Shown here piece by piece: positions 24,061 through 37,009 of a stretch of 64,000 bases of DNA. The DNA comes from Megalopta genalis (Eukaryota; Arthropoda; Insecta; Hymenoptera; Halictidae): positions 1 to 64,000 of the forward strand of contig NW_027477002.1 in assembly GCF_051020955.1 (NCBI RefSeq). Direction: 5' to 3'. The notes beneath the pieces are model-generated. The model was given only the letters and a program-made list of their open reading frames with translations. It did not search any database and had not been told where the DNA came from. The position numbers and the translations under genes are program-made. Within the stretch, counting starts at the first letter, position 1. Each line of letters starts with the position of its first letter.

Positions 24061-26781
24061 GATTTAGCTTCAAACACTTGCGATATAAGTAATGTAGATT
24101 CAACTGCAGGCACAACGAACGAGTTAGCTTCAAATCCATGCGATACACAAGAGTTAGCTTCAAATCAAAGCGATGTAGAAGGTTCAGCTTCAAATCCATG
24201 TGACACATATGATTTAGCTTCAAATAGTTGCGATATAAGTGATATAGCTTCAAAAGTTGGAGGAACAAACGAGGTGGCTTCAATTCCATGCGAAACAAAT
24301 GATTTAACTTCAAATCGATGTGAAGTAGAAGGCTTAGCTTCAGATCCATGCGATACACAAGATTTAGCTTCAAATCAATGCGATGTAGTTGGTTCAGCTT
24401 CAAACCCATACGAAACACATGATTTAGCTTCAAATCAATTCGAAGGACAAGGCTTAGATTCAAATCCATGCGAAACAAATGATTTAGCTTCAAATCAATG
24501 CGATGTAGAAGGTTTAGCTTCAAATCCATGCGATACACATGATTTAGCTTCAAATACTTGTGATATAAGTGATCTAGCTTCAAATACAGGCGAAACGAAC
24601 GAGTTAGCTTCAAATCCATGCGAATCACATGATTCAGCTGCAAAGCAATGCGATGTAGAAGGTTCAGCTTCAAATCCATGCGAAACAAATGATATAGCTT
24701 CAAACACTTCGGGTATAAATGATATAGTTTCAAATGAAGACTAATCAAACGAGTTAGCTTCAAAATCCACGCGATACACATGATTTAGCTTCAAATATTA
24801 GCGATGTAGAAGGTTTATCTTCAAATCCATGCGATACACAAGATTTAGCTTCAAATCAATGCGATGAAGTAGGTTCAGCTTCAAATCCTTGCGATATAAG
24901 TGATATAGCTTCAAAAGCAGGAGGAACAAACGTGGTAGCTTCAACTCTATGCGAAACAAATAATTTAGCTTCAAATCAATGCGATGTAGAAGGTTTAGCT
25001 TCAGATCCATGCGATACACAAGATTTAGCTTCAAATCAATGCGATGTAGTTGGTTCAGCTTCAAACCCATACGAAACACATGATTTAGCTTCAAATCAAT
25101 TCGAAGGACAAGGCTTAGATTCAAATCCATGCGAAACAAATGATTTAGCTTCAAATCAATGCGATGTAGAAGGTTTAGCTTCAAATCCATGCGATACACA
25201 TGATTTAGCTTCAAATACTTGTGATATAAGTGATCTAGCTTCAAATACAGGCGAAACGAACGAGTTAGCTTCAAATCCATGCGAATCACATGATTCAGCT
25301 GCAAAGCAATGCGATGTAGAAGGTTCAGCTTCAAATCCACGCGAAACAAATGATTTAGCTTCAAACAATTGGGGTATAAGTGATATAGCTTCAAATGCAG
25401 ACTAATCAAACGAGTTAGCTTCAAAATCCACGCGATACACATGATTTAGCTTCAAACACTTGCGATATAAGTAATGTAGATTCAACTGCAGGCACAACGA
25501 ACGAGTTAGCTTCAAATCCATGCGATACACAAGAGTTAGCTTCAAATCAAAGCGATGTAGAAGGTTCAGCTTCAAATCCATGTGACACATATGATTTAGC
25601 TTCAAATAGTTGCGATATAAGTGATATAGCTTCAAAAGTTGGAGGAACAAACGAGGTGGCTTCAATTCCATGCGAAACAAATGATTTAACTTCAAATCGA
25701 TGTGAAGTAGAAGGCTTAGCTTCAGATCCATGCGATACACAAGATTTAGCTTCAAATCAATGCGATGTAGTTGGTTCAGCTTCAAACCCATACGAAACAC
25801 ATGATTTAGCTTCAAATCAATTCGAAGGACAAGGCTTAGATTCAAATCCATGCGAAACAAATGATTTAGCTTCAAATCAATGCGATGTAGAAGGTTTAGC
25901 TTCAAATCCATGCGATACACATGATTTAGCTTCAAATACTTGTGATATAAGTGATCTAGCTTCAAATACAGGCGAAACGAACGAGTTAGCTTCAAATCCA
26001 TGCGAATCACATGATTCAGCTGCAAAGCAATGCGATGTAGAAGGTTCAGCTTCAAATCCATGCGAAACAAATGATATAGCTTCAAACACTTCGGGTATAA
26101 ATGATATAGTTTCAAATGAAGACTAATCAAACGAGTTAGCTTCAAAATCCACGCGATACACATGATTTAGCTTCAAATATTAGCGATGTAGAAGGTTTAT
26201 CTTCAAATCCATGCGATACACAAGATTTAGCTTCAAATCAATGCGATGAAGTAGGTTCAGCTTCAAATCCTTGCGATATAAGTGATATAGCTTCAAAAGC
26301 AGGAGGAACAAACGTGGTAGCTTCAACTCTATGCGAAACAAATAATTTAGCTTCAAATCAATGCGATGTAGAAGGTTTAGCTTCAGATCCATGCGATACA
26401 CAAGATTTAGCTTCAAATCAATGCGATGTAGTTGGTTCAGCTTCAAACCCATACGAAACACATGATTTAGCTTCAAATCAATTCGAAGGACAAGGCTTAG
26501 ATTCAAATCCATGCGAAACAAATGATTTAGCTTCAAATCAATGCGATGTAGAAGGTTTAGCTTCAAATCCATGCGATACACATGATTTAGCTTCAAATAC
26601 TTGTGATATAAGTGATCTAGCTTCAAATACAGGCGAAACGAACGAGTTAGCTTCAAATCCATGCGAATCACATGATTCAGCTGCAAAGCAATGCGATGTA
26701 GAAGGTTCAGCTTCAAATCCATGCGAAACAAATGATATAGCTTCAAACACTTCGGGTATAAATGATATAGTTTCAAATGAA
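24018..26781. repeat. 1,382-bp tandem duplication (two copies)
   Basis: Two successive copies, 24,018-25,399 and 25,400-26,781, are almost identical. Each contains two submodules starting at a +1 block, 721 bp and 661 bp long, and 1,382 equals 46 x 30 + 2. The end of the 661-bp submodule differs between copies (25,330-25,400 has 'acaattggggtataag', 26,720-26,780 has 'acacttcgggtataaat'). A further copy of the 721-bp submodule is at 29,022-29,742, differing by as little as one visible substitution in the minus reading frame. Confidence 0.93.
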
Positions 26782-29021
26782 GACTAATCAAACGAGTTAG
26801 CTTCAAAATCCACGCGATACACATGATTTAGCTTCAAATATTAGCGATGTAGAAGGTTTATCTTCAAATCCATGCGATACACAAGATTTAGCTTCAAATC
26901 AATGCGATGAAGTAGGTTCAGCTTCAAATCCTTGCGATATAAGTGATATAGCTTCAAAAGCAGGAGGAACAAACGTGGTAGCTTCAACTCTATGCGAAAC
27001 AAATAATTTAGCTTCAAATCAATGCGATGTAGAAGGTTTAGCTTCAAATCCAAGCGTAACACATGATTTAGCTTCAAATACTTGCGATATAAATGATATA
27101 ACTTCAAATACAGGCGAAACGAACGAGTTAGCTTCAAATCCATGCGAAACACATGATTCAGCTGCAAATCAATTCGATGTAGAAGGTTTAGCTTCAAATC
27201 CATGCGAAACAAATGATATAGCTTCAAACACTTGGGGTGTAAGTGATATAGCTTCAAATGAAGACTAATCAAACGAGTTAGCTTCAAAATCCACGCGATG
27301 CACATGATTTAGCTTCAAATACTAGCGATAAAAGTGATGTAGATTCAACTGCAGGCGAAGCTTCAAATCCATGCGAAACACATAATTTAGCTGCAAATCA
27401 ATGCGATGAAGAAGGTTTAGCTTCAAATCAATAGAATGTAGAAGGTTTAGCTTCAAATCAATGCGATGTAGAAGGTTTAGCTTCAAATCCATGCGAAACA
27501 CGTGATTTAACTTCCAATTAATGCGAAGTAGAAGGCTTAGCTTCAAATCCATGCGAATCAAATGGTTTAGCTTCTAATACTTGTGATATACGTTATTTAG
27601 ATTTAACTGCATGCGCAACGAACGAGTTAGCTTCAAATCCATGCGAAACACATTATTTAGCTTCAAATCAATGCGATGTAGAAGGTTTAGCTTCAAATCC
27701 ATACGAAACACATGATTTAGCTTTAAATCAATTCGAAGGACAAGGCTTATATTCAAATCCATGCGATACAAATAATTTAGCTTCAAATCAATGCGATGTA
27801 GAAGGTTTAGCTTCAAATCCATGCGATACACATTATTTAGCTGCAAATAGGTGCGAAGTAGAAGGCTTGGGTTCAAATCAATGCGACTCAAATGGTTCAT
27901 CTTCAAATACTTGTGAAAGACATGATTTAGCTTCAACTGCATGCGAAACACATGATTTAGTTGCAAATCAATGCGATGTAGAAGGTTTAGCTTCAAATCC
28001 ATGCGATACACATGATTTAGCTTCAAATCAATGCGATGTAGTAGGTTCAGCTTCAAATCCATGCGACACATATGATTTAGCTTCAAATACTTGCGATATA
28101 AGTGATATAGCTTCAAAAGCTGTAGGAACAAGCGAGGTAGTTTCAATTCCATGCGAGACACATGATTTAGCTTCAAATCAATGCGATGTAGAAGGTTTAG
28201 CTTCAAATTCAAGCGTAACACATGAATTAGCTTCAAATACTTGCGATAAAAGTGATATAGCTACGAATACAGGCGAAACGATAGAGTTAGCTTCAAATCC
28301 ATGCGAAACACATGACACAGCTGCAAATCAATTCAATGTAGAAGGTTTAGCTTCAAATCCATGAGAAACTCATTATTTAGCTGCAAATCAGTGCGAAGTA
28401 GAAGGCTCGGGTTCAAATCAATGCAATTCAAATGGTTCATCTTCAAATACTTGTGAAAGACATGATTTAGCTTCAACTGCATGCGAGACACATGATTTAG
28501 CTTCAAATCAATGCGATGTAGAAGGTTTAGCTTCAAATCCATGCAAAACACGTGATTTATCTTCCAATTAATGCGAAGTAGAAGGCTTATCTTCAAATCC
28601 ATGCGAATTAAATGGTGCAGCTTCAAATACTTGTGATATACGTTATTTAGATTTAACTGCATGCGCAACGAACGAGTTAGCTTCTAATCCATGCGAAACA
28701 CATTATTTAGCTGCAAATCAATTCGATGTAGAAGGTTTAGCTTCAAAACAATAAGAGGTACAAGGTTTAGGTTCAAATCAATAGCATGTAGAAAGTTTAG
28801 CTTCAAGTCAATGCGATGTAGAAGGTTTAGCTTCAAATCTATACGAAACACATGATTTAGCTTCAAATCAATTCGAAGGACAAGGCTTATATTCAAATCC
28901 ATGCGAAACAAATGATTTAGCTTCAAATGAATGCGAAGTAGAAGGCTTAGCTTCAAATCCATGCAAAACAAATGATTTAGCTTCAAACACTTGGGGTATA
29001 AGTGGTGTAGCTTCAAATGCA
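26782..29021. repeat. 2.2-kb module, first copy
   Basis: This stretch is repeated at 29,743-31,837, offset 2,961 bp, with the 721-bp submodule between the two copies. It contains a 481-bp marker interval (26,782-27,263), a 12-bp deletion at about 27,356 ('ggcgaagcttcaaatc', which also makes a HindIII site), and a nonsense pair at about 28,751. Confidence 0.9.
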
Positions 29022-29742
29022 GACTAATCAAACGAGTTAGCTTCAAAATCCACGCGATACACATGATTTAGCTTCAAACACTTGCGATATAAGTAATGTA
29101 GATTCAACTGCAGGCACAACGAACGAGTTAGCTTCAAATCCATGCGATACACAAGAGTTAGCTTCAAATCAAAGCGATGTAGAAGGTTCAGCTTCAAATC
29201 CATGTGACACATATGATTTAGCTTCAAATAGTTGCGATATAAGTGATATAGCTTCAAAAGTTGGAGGAACAAACGAGGTGGCTTCAATTCCATGCGAAAC
29301 AAATGATTTAACTTCAAATCGATGTGAAGTAGAAGGCTTAGCTTCAGATCCATGCGATACACAAGATTTAGCTTCAAATCAATGCGATGTAGTTGGTTCA
29401 GCTTCAAACCCATACGAAACACATGATTTAGCTTCAAATCAATTCGAAGGACAAGGCTTTGATTCAAATCCATGCGAAACAAATGATTTAGCTTCAAATC
29501 AATGCGATGTAGAAGGTTTAGCTTCAAATCCATGCGATACACATGATTTAGCTTCAAATACTTGTGATATAAGTGATCTAGCTTCAAATACAGGCGAAAC
29601 GAACGAGTTAGCTTCAAATCCATGCGAATCACATGATTCAGCTGCAAAGCAATGCGATGTAGAAGGTTCAGCTTCAAATCCATGCGAAACAAATGATATA
29701 GCTTCAAACACTTCGGGTATAAATGATATAGTTTCAAATGAA

Positions 29743-31837
29743 GACTAATCAAACGAGTTAGCTTCAAAATCCACGCGATACACATGATTTAGCTTCAAAT
29801 ATTAGCGATGTAGAAGGTTTATCTTCAAATCCATGCGATACACAAGATTTAGCTTCAAATCAATGCGATGAAGTAGGTTCAGCTTCAAATCCTTGCGATA
29901 TAAGTGATATAGCTTCAAAAGCAGGAGGAACAAACGTGGTAGCTTCAACTCTATGCGAAACAAATAATTTAGCTTCAAATCAATGCGATGTAGAAGGTTT
30001 AGCTTCAAATCCAAGCGTAACACATGATTTAGCTTCAAATACTTGCGATATAAATGATATAACTTCAAATACAGGCGAAACGAACGAGTTAGCTTCAAAT
30101 CCATGCGAAACACATGATTCAGCTGCAAATCAATTCGATGTAGAAGGTTTAGCTTCAAATCCATGCGAAACAAATGATATAGCTTCAAACACTTGGGGTG
30201 TAAGTGATATAGCTTCAAATGAAGACTAATCAAACGAGTTAGCTTCAAAATCCACGCGATACACATGATTTAGCTTCAAATACTAGCGATAAAAGTGATG
30301 TAGATTCAACTGCAGGCGAAGCTTCAAATCCATGCGAAACACATAATTTAGCTGCAAATCAATGCGATGAAGAAGGTTTAGCTTCAAATCAATAGAATGT
30401 AGAAGGTTTAGCTTCAAATCAATGCGATGTAGAAGGTTTAGCTTCAAATCCATGCGAAACACGTGATTTAACTTCCAATTAATGCGAAGTAGAAGGCTTA
30501 GCTTCAAATCCATGCGAATCAAATGGTTTAGCTTCTAATACTTGTGATATACGTTATTTAGATTTAACTGCATGCGCAACGAACGAGTTAGCTTCAAATC
30601 CATGCGAAACACATTATTTAGCTTCAAATCAATGCGATGTAGAAGGTTTAGCTTCAAATCCATACGAAACACATGATTTAGCTTTAAATCAATTCGAAGG
30701 ACAAGGCTTATATTCAAATCCATGCGAAACAAATAATTTAGCTTCAAATCAATGCGATGTAGAAGGTTTAGCTTCAAATCCATGCGATACACATTATTTA
30801 GCTGCAAATAGGTGCGAAGTAGAAGGCTTGGGTTCAAATCAATGCGACTCAAATGGTTCATCTTCAAATACTTGTGAAAGACATGATTTAGCTTCAACTG
30901 CATGCGAAACACATGATTTAGTTGCAAATCAATGCGATGTAGAAGGTTTAGCTTCAAATCCATGCGATACACATGATTTAGCTTCAAATCAATGCGATGT
31001 AGTAGGTTCAGCTTCAAATCCATGCGACCACACATGAATTAGCTTCAAATACTTGCGATAAAAGTGATATAGCTACGAATACAGGCGAAACGATAGAGTT
31101 AGCTTCAAATCCATGCGAAACACATGACACAGCTGCAAATCAATTCAATGTAGAAGGTTTAGCTTCAAATCCATGAGAAACTCATTATTTAGCTGCAAAT
31201 CAGTGCGAAGTAGAAGGCTCGGGTTCAAATCAATGCAATTCAAATGGTTCATCTTCAAATACTTGTGAAAGACATGATTTAGCTTCAACTGCATGCGAAA
31301 ACACATGATTTAGCTTCAAATCAATGCGATGTAGAAGGTTTAGCTTCAAATCCATGCAAAAGACGTGATTTATCTTCCAATTAATGCGAAGTAGAAGGCT
31401 TATCTTCAAATCCATGCGAATTAAATGGTGCAGCTTCAAATACTTGTGATATACGTTATTTAGATTTAACTGCATGCGCAACGAACGAGTTAGCTTCTAA
31501 TCCATGCGAAACACATTATTTAGCTGCAAATCAATTCGATGTAGAAGGTTTAGCTTCAAAACAATAAGAGGTACAAGGTTTAGGTTCAAATCAATAGCAT
31601 GTAGAAAGTTTAGCTTCAAGTCAATGCGATGTAGAAGGTTTTAGCTTTCAAATCTATACGAAACACATGATTTAGCTTCAAATCAATTCGAAGGACAAGG
31701 CTTATATTCAAATCCATGCGAAAACAAATGATTTAGCTTCAAATGAATGCGAAGTAGAAGGCTTAGCTTCAAATCCATGCAAAACAAATGATTTAGCTTC
31801 AAACACTTGGGGTATAAGTGGTATAGCTTCAAATGCA
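29743..31837. repeat. 2.2-kb module, second copy, with a 149-bp net loss
   Basis: Second copy of 26,782-29,021, including the same 12-bp deletion at about 30,317. At 31,027 ('ccatgcgaccacacatg') five units are missing with one extra base, so the offset falls from 2,961 to 2,812 bp. After that point four single-base insertions appear (about 31,298, two near 31,642-31,650, and 31,722) that the first copy lacks. Confidence 0.88.
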
Positions 31838-33200
31838 GACTAATCAAACGAGTTAGCTTCAAAATCTACGCGATATACATGATTTAGCTTCAAATACTTG
31901 CGATATAAGTGATGTAGGTTCAACTGCAGGTGAAACGAACGAGTTAGACTCAAAATCCATGCTATACACATGATTTAGCTTCAAATCAATGCGATGTGAA
32001 AGGTTTTAGCTTCAAATCCATGCGATACACAAGATTTAGCTTCTAATCAATGCGATGTAAAAAGGTTTAGCTTCAAATCCACGCAAAACAAATGATTTAG
32101 CTTCAAACACTTGGGGTATAAGTGGTATAGCTTCAAATGCAGACTAATCAAACGAGTTAGCTTCAAAATCCACGCGATATACATGATTTTAGCTTCAAAT
32201 ACTTGCGATATAAGTGATGTAGGTTCAACTGCATGCGAAACGAACGAGTTTAGCCTCAAATCCATGCGATACACATGATTTAGCTTCAAATCAATGCGAT
32301 GTGAAAGGTTTAGCTTCAAATCCATGCGATACACAAGATTTAGCTTCAAATCAATGCGATGTAAAAGGCTTAGCTTCAAATCCACGCGAAACAAATGATT
32401 TAGCTTCAAACACTTGGGGTATAAGTGATATAGCTTCAAATGCAGACTAAACCAAACGAGTTAGCTTCAAAATCCACGCGATACACATGATTTAGCTTCA
32501 AATACTTGCGATATATGTGATGTAGGTTCAACTGGCAGGCGAAACGAACGAGTTAGCTTCAAATCCATGCGAAACACATTATTTAGCTGCAAATCAATTC
32601 GATGTAGAAGGTTTAGCTTCAAAACAATAAGAGGTACAAGGTTTAGGTTCAAATCAATAGCATGTAGAAGGTTTAGCTTCAAGTCAATGCGATGTAGAAG
32701 GTTTAGCTTCAAATCTATACGAATCACATGATTTAGCTTCAAATCAATTCGAAGGACAAGGCTTATATTCAAATCCATGCGAAACAAATGATTTACCTTC
32801 AAATGAATGCGAAGTAGAAGGCTTAGCTTCAAATCCATGCAAAAACAAATGATTTAGCTTCAAACACTTGGGGTATAAGTGGTATAGCTTCAAATGCAGA
32901 CTCATCAAACGAGTTAGCTTCAAATCTACGCGATATACATGATTTAGCTTCAAATACTTGCGATATAAGTGATGTAGGTTCAACTGCAGGTGAAACGAAC
33001 GAGTTAGCCTCAAATCCATGCGATACACATGATTTAGCTTCATATCAATGCGATGTGAAAGGTTTAGCTTCAAATCCATGCGATACACAAGATTTAGGCT
33101 TCAAATCAATGCGATGTAAAAGGTTTTAGCTTCAAATCCACGCGAAACAAATGATTTAGCTTCAAACACTTGGGTTATAAGTGATATAGCTTCAAATGCA
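31838..33200. repeat. ~300-bp modules, each with a +1 block
   Basis: The series 'gactaatcaaacgag', 'ctacgcgatatacatg', 'gtgatgtaggttcaactg', 'gatgtgaaagg', 'cacaagattt', 'gatgtaaaaagg', 'acacttggggtataag' starts at 31,838, at 32,142 and, with 'gactcatc', at 32,899. Lengths are 302-304 bp: ten units plus marker and stray insertions. Between the second and third lies a 32,445-32,898 module with a nonsense pair at about 32,625. Confidence 0.82.
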
Positions 33201-35770
33201 GACTAATCAAACGAGTTAGCTTCAAAATCCACGCGATACACATGATTTAGCTTCAAATACTTGCGATATATGTGATGTAGGTTCAACTGCAGGCGAAACG
33301 AACGAGTTAGCTTCAAATCCATGCGAAACACATGATTTAGCGTCAAATCAATGCGATGTAGAAGGTTTAGCTGCAAATCCATGCGACACAGATGATTTAG
33401 CTTCAGATAATTGCGATATAAGTAATATAGCTTCAAATGCAGATGAAAACACATGATTTGACTTCAAATCGAAGCGAAACACATGATTTAGTTTCAAATC
33501 AGTGCGATGTAGATGGTTTAGCTTCAACTCTGTGCGAAACAATTGATTTAGCTTCAAATACTCTCGATATTAGTGATGTAGCTTCAAATGCAGAAGAAAC
33601 AAACGAGTTAGCTTGAAATCCATGCGAGACACATGATTTAGCTTCAAATCAATGCGATGTAGAAGGTTTAGCTTCAAATCCATGCCATACACAAGATTTA
33701 GCTTGAAATCAATTCGAAGGACAAGGCTTAGATTCAAATCCATGCGAAACAAATGATTTAGCTTCAAATGAATGCGAAGTAGAAGGCTTAGCTTCAAATC
33801 CATGCAAAACAAATGGTTTAGCTACAAATACTTGTGATATACATCATTTAGCTACAATTGCATGCGAAACGAACGAGTTAGCTTCAAATCCATGCGACTC
33901 ACATGATTTAGCTTCAAATCAATGCGATGTAGATGGTTTAGCTTCAAATCCATGCGATACACAAGATTTAGCTTCAAATCAATGCGATGTAGTAGGTTCA
34001 GCTTCTAATACATGCGACACATATGATTTAGTTTAAAATACTTGCGATATAAGTGATATAGCTTCAAAAGCTGTAGGAACAAACGAGGTAGCTTCAATTC
34101 CATGCGAGACACATGATTTAGCTTGAAATCAATGCGATGTAGAAAGTTTAGCTTCAAATCCATGCCATACACAAGATTTAGCTTCAAATAAATTCGAAGG
34201 ACAAGGCTTAGATTCAAATCCATGCGAAACGAATGGTTTAGCTTCAAATACTTGTGTTATACATGAATTAGCTTCAACTGCATGCGAAAAAAACGAGTTA
34301 TCTTCAAATCCATGCGAATCACTTGATTTAGTTTCAAGTCTATGCGAAGTAGAAGGCATAGCTTCAAATCCATGCATAACGAATGGTTTAGCTTCAAATG
34401 TTGCGAATATAAGTGATATAGCTTCAAATGCAGGCAAAACAAACGAGTTAGCTTCAAATCCAAGCGAAACACATGATTTAGCTTCAAATCAATGCGAAGT
34501 TGAAAGGTCAGCTTGAAATCGTTGCGAAGCGCATGATTAAGTTTTCAAATACATGCGAATATAGGTGATATAGCTTCAAATGCAGGCGAAACAAAACAAG
34601 TTATCTACAAATCCATGCGAAAACACATGATTTAGCGTCAAATTCATGCGAAGTATAAGGATTAGCTTCAAATCCATGCGAAAACGAATTATTTAGCTTG
34701 ATATAATTGTGACATACATGATTTAGCTTCAGCTGCATGCGAAACAATCGATTTAGCTTCACACCCAATGGAAACACATGATTTAACTGCAAATCAATGC
34801 CAAGTGGTAGGCTTAGCTTTAAATACATGAGAAAAAAAATGGTTTAGCTTCAAATAATTGTTTATATACATGATTTAGCTTCAACTGCGTTCGAAACAAA
34901 CGAGTTAGCTTCAAATCCAAACGAAATACATGATTTAATTTCAAATCAATGCGAAGTGGAAAGTTTAGCTTCAAATCAAAGCGAAACAAATGGATTAGCT
35001 TAAAGTACTTGCGAATATAATTAGTATAGCTTCAAATACAGGCGAAACAAAACGAGTTAGCTTCAAATCCATGCGAAAAACAAGATTTAGCTTCAAATCA
35101 ATGCGATGTAGAAGATTTATCTTCAAATCCAAGCGAAACACATGATTTAGCTTCAAATCAATGCGATGTAGATGGTATAGATTCAAATCAACGCGAAACA
35201 AATGATTTAGCTTCAAACACTTGGATATAATTGATATAGCTTCAAATGCAGACGTATCAAATGAGTTAGCTTCAAAATCCATGCGATACACATGATGTAG
35301 CTTCAAATCCATGCGAAGTAGAAGGATTAGCTTCAAATCCATGCGGAACAAACGATTGAGCTTCAAAACACTTCGGATATAGCTTCATCTGCATGCGAAA
35401 CAAACGAGTTAGCTTCAAGTCCATGCGAAACACATGATTTAGCTGCAAATCAATGCGATGTAGAAGGTTTAGCTTCAAATCCATGCGAAACACATGATTT
35501 AGCTGCAAATCAACTCGAAGTACAAGGCTTAGATTCAAATCCATGCGACACAAATGATTTAGCTTCAGATACTTGCGATATAAGTGATACAGCTTCAAAT
35601 GCAGGGGAAACAAACGAGTTAGATTCAAATCCATGCAAAACACATGATTAAGCTTCAAATCAATGCGATGTAGAAGGCTTAGCTTCAAAATCCATGCGAA
35701 ACGAATGGTTTAGATTCAAATGCTTGCGAATATAAGTGATATAGCTACAAATGTAGGCGAAAACAATCAA
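33201..35770. repeat. Old, divergent repeat block
   Basis: Units here are more heterogeneous than those on either side and resemble the 1-13 kb region. There are many private variants ('gatttgacttcaaatcg', 'gaaaggtcagc', 'gctgcatgcgaaacaatcg') and several units with 'tgcgaatata' in place of 'tgcgatata' (34,392; 34,556; 35,012; 35,728). It contains the 35.15-35.65 kb copy of 4,683-5,190. No gene is visible. Confidence 0.75.
35153..35655. repeat. Distant copy of the 4.7-5.2 kb block
   Basis: Collinear with 4,683-5,190 about 30.5 kb away, including the rare short unit at 35,361-35,382 and 'caactcgaagtacaaggct' near 35,510. It differs by a missing G in 'acttggatataattg' and an added A in the short unit. 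Confidence 0.85.
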
Positions 35771-37009
35771 GTAAGCTTCAAATCCATGCGAAACATATGA
35801 TTTAGCTGCAAATCAATGTGATGTAGAAGGTTTAGCTTCAAATACATGCGATACACTAGATTTAGATTCAAATCAATGTGATGTAGAAGGTTCAGCTTCA
35901 AATCCATGCGACACATATGATTTAGCTTCAAATACTTGCGATATAAGTGATATAGCTTCAAAAGCTGGAGGAACAAACGGGGAAGCTCCAATTCCATGTG
36001 AAACAAATGATTTAACTTCAAATCAATGCGAAGTAGAAGGCTTAGCTTCAGAACCATGCGATACACAAGATTTAGCTTCAAATCAATGCGATGTAGAAGG
36101 TTCAGCTTCAAATCCATGCGACACATATGATTTAGCTTCAAATACTTGCGATATAAGTGATATAGCTTCAAAAGCTGGAGAAACAAACGAGGAAGCTTCA
36201 ATTTCATGCGAAACAAATGATTTAACTTCAAATCAATGCGAAGTAGTAGGCTTAGCTTCAGATCCATGCGAAACAAATGGATTAGCTACAAATACTTGTG
36301 ATATACATTATTTAGCTACAACTGCATGCGGAACAAACGAGTTTGCTACCAATCCATGCGATACACATGATTTTAGCTTCAAATCAATGCGATGTAGTAG
36401 GTTTAGCTTCAAATCCACGCAAAACAAATGACTTAGCTTCAAACACTTGGGGTATAAGTGATATAGCTTCAAATGCAGACTAATCAAACGAGTTAGCTTC
36501 AAAATCCACGCGATATACATGATTTAGCTTCAAATACTTACGATATAAGTGATGTAGGTTCAACTGCATGCGAAACTAACGAGTTAGCTTCAAATCCATG
36601 CGATACACATGATTTAGCTTCAAATCAAGGCGATGTGGAAGGGTTTAGCTTCAAATCCATGCGATACACATGATTTAGCTTCAAATCAATGCGCTGTAGC
36701 AGGTTCAGCTTCAAATCCATGCGACACATATGATTTAGCTTCAAATACTTGCGATATAAGTGATATAGCTTGCAAAAGCTGTAGGATCAAACGAGGTAGC
36801 TTCAAATCCATGCGAAACACATGATTCAGCTGCAAATCAATGCGATGTAGAAGGTTTAGCTTCAAATCCAGGCGAAACAAATGGTTTAGCTACAAATACT
36901 TGTGATATACATTATTTAGCTACAACTGCTTGCGAAACTAAACCGAAGTTAGCTTCAAATCTATGCGAAACACACGATTTATCTTCAAATCAATGCGATG
37001 TAGAAGGTT

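Noticed and set aside
31838..33200. Transposon-like ~300-bp elements with a repeated left boundary
   Set aside because: There are no terminal inverted repeats, target-site duplications or coding capacity; the boundary is the common +1 block and the interior is ordinary units.
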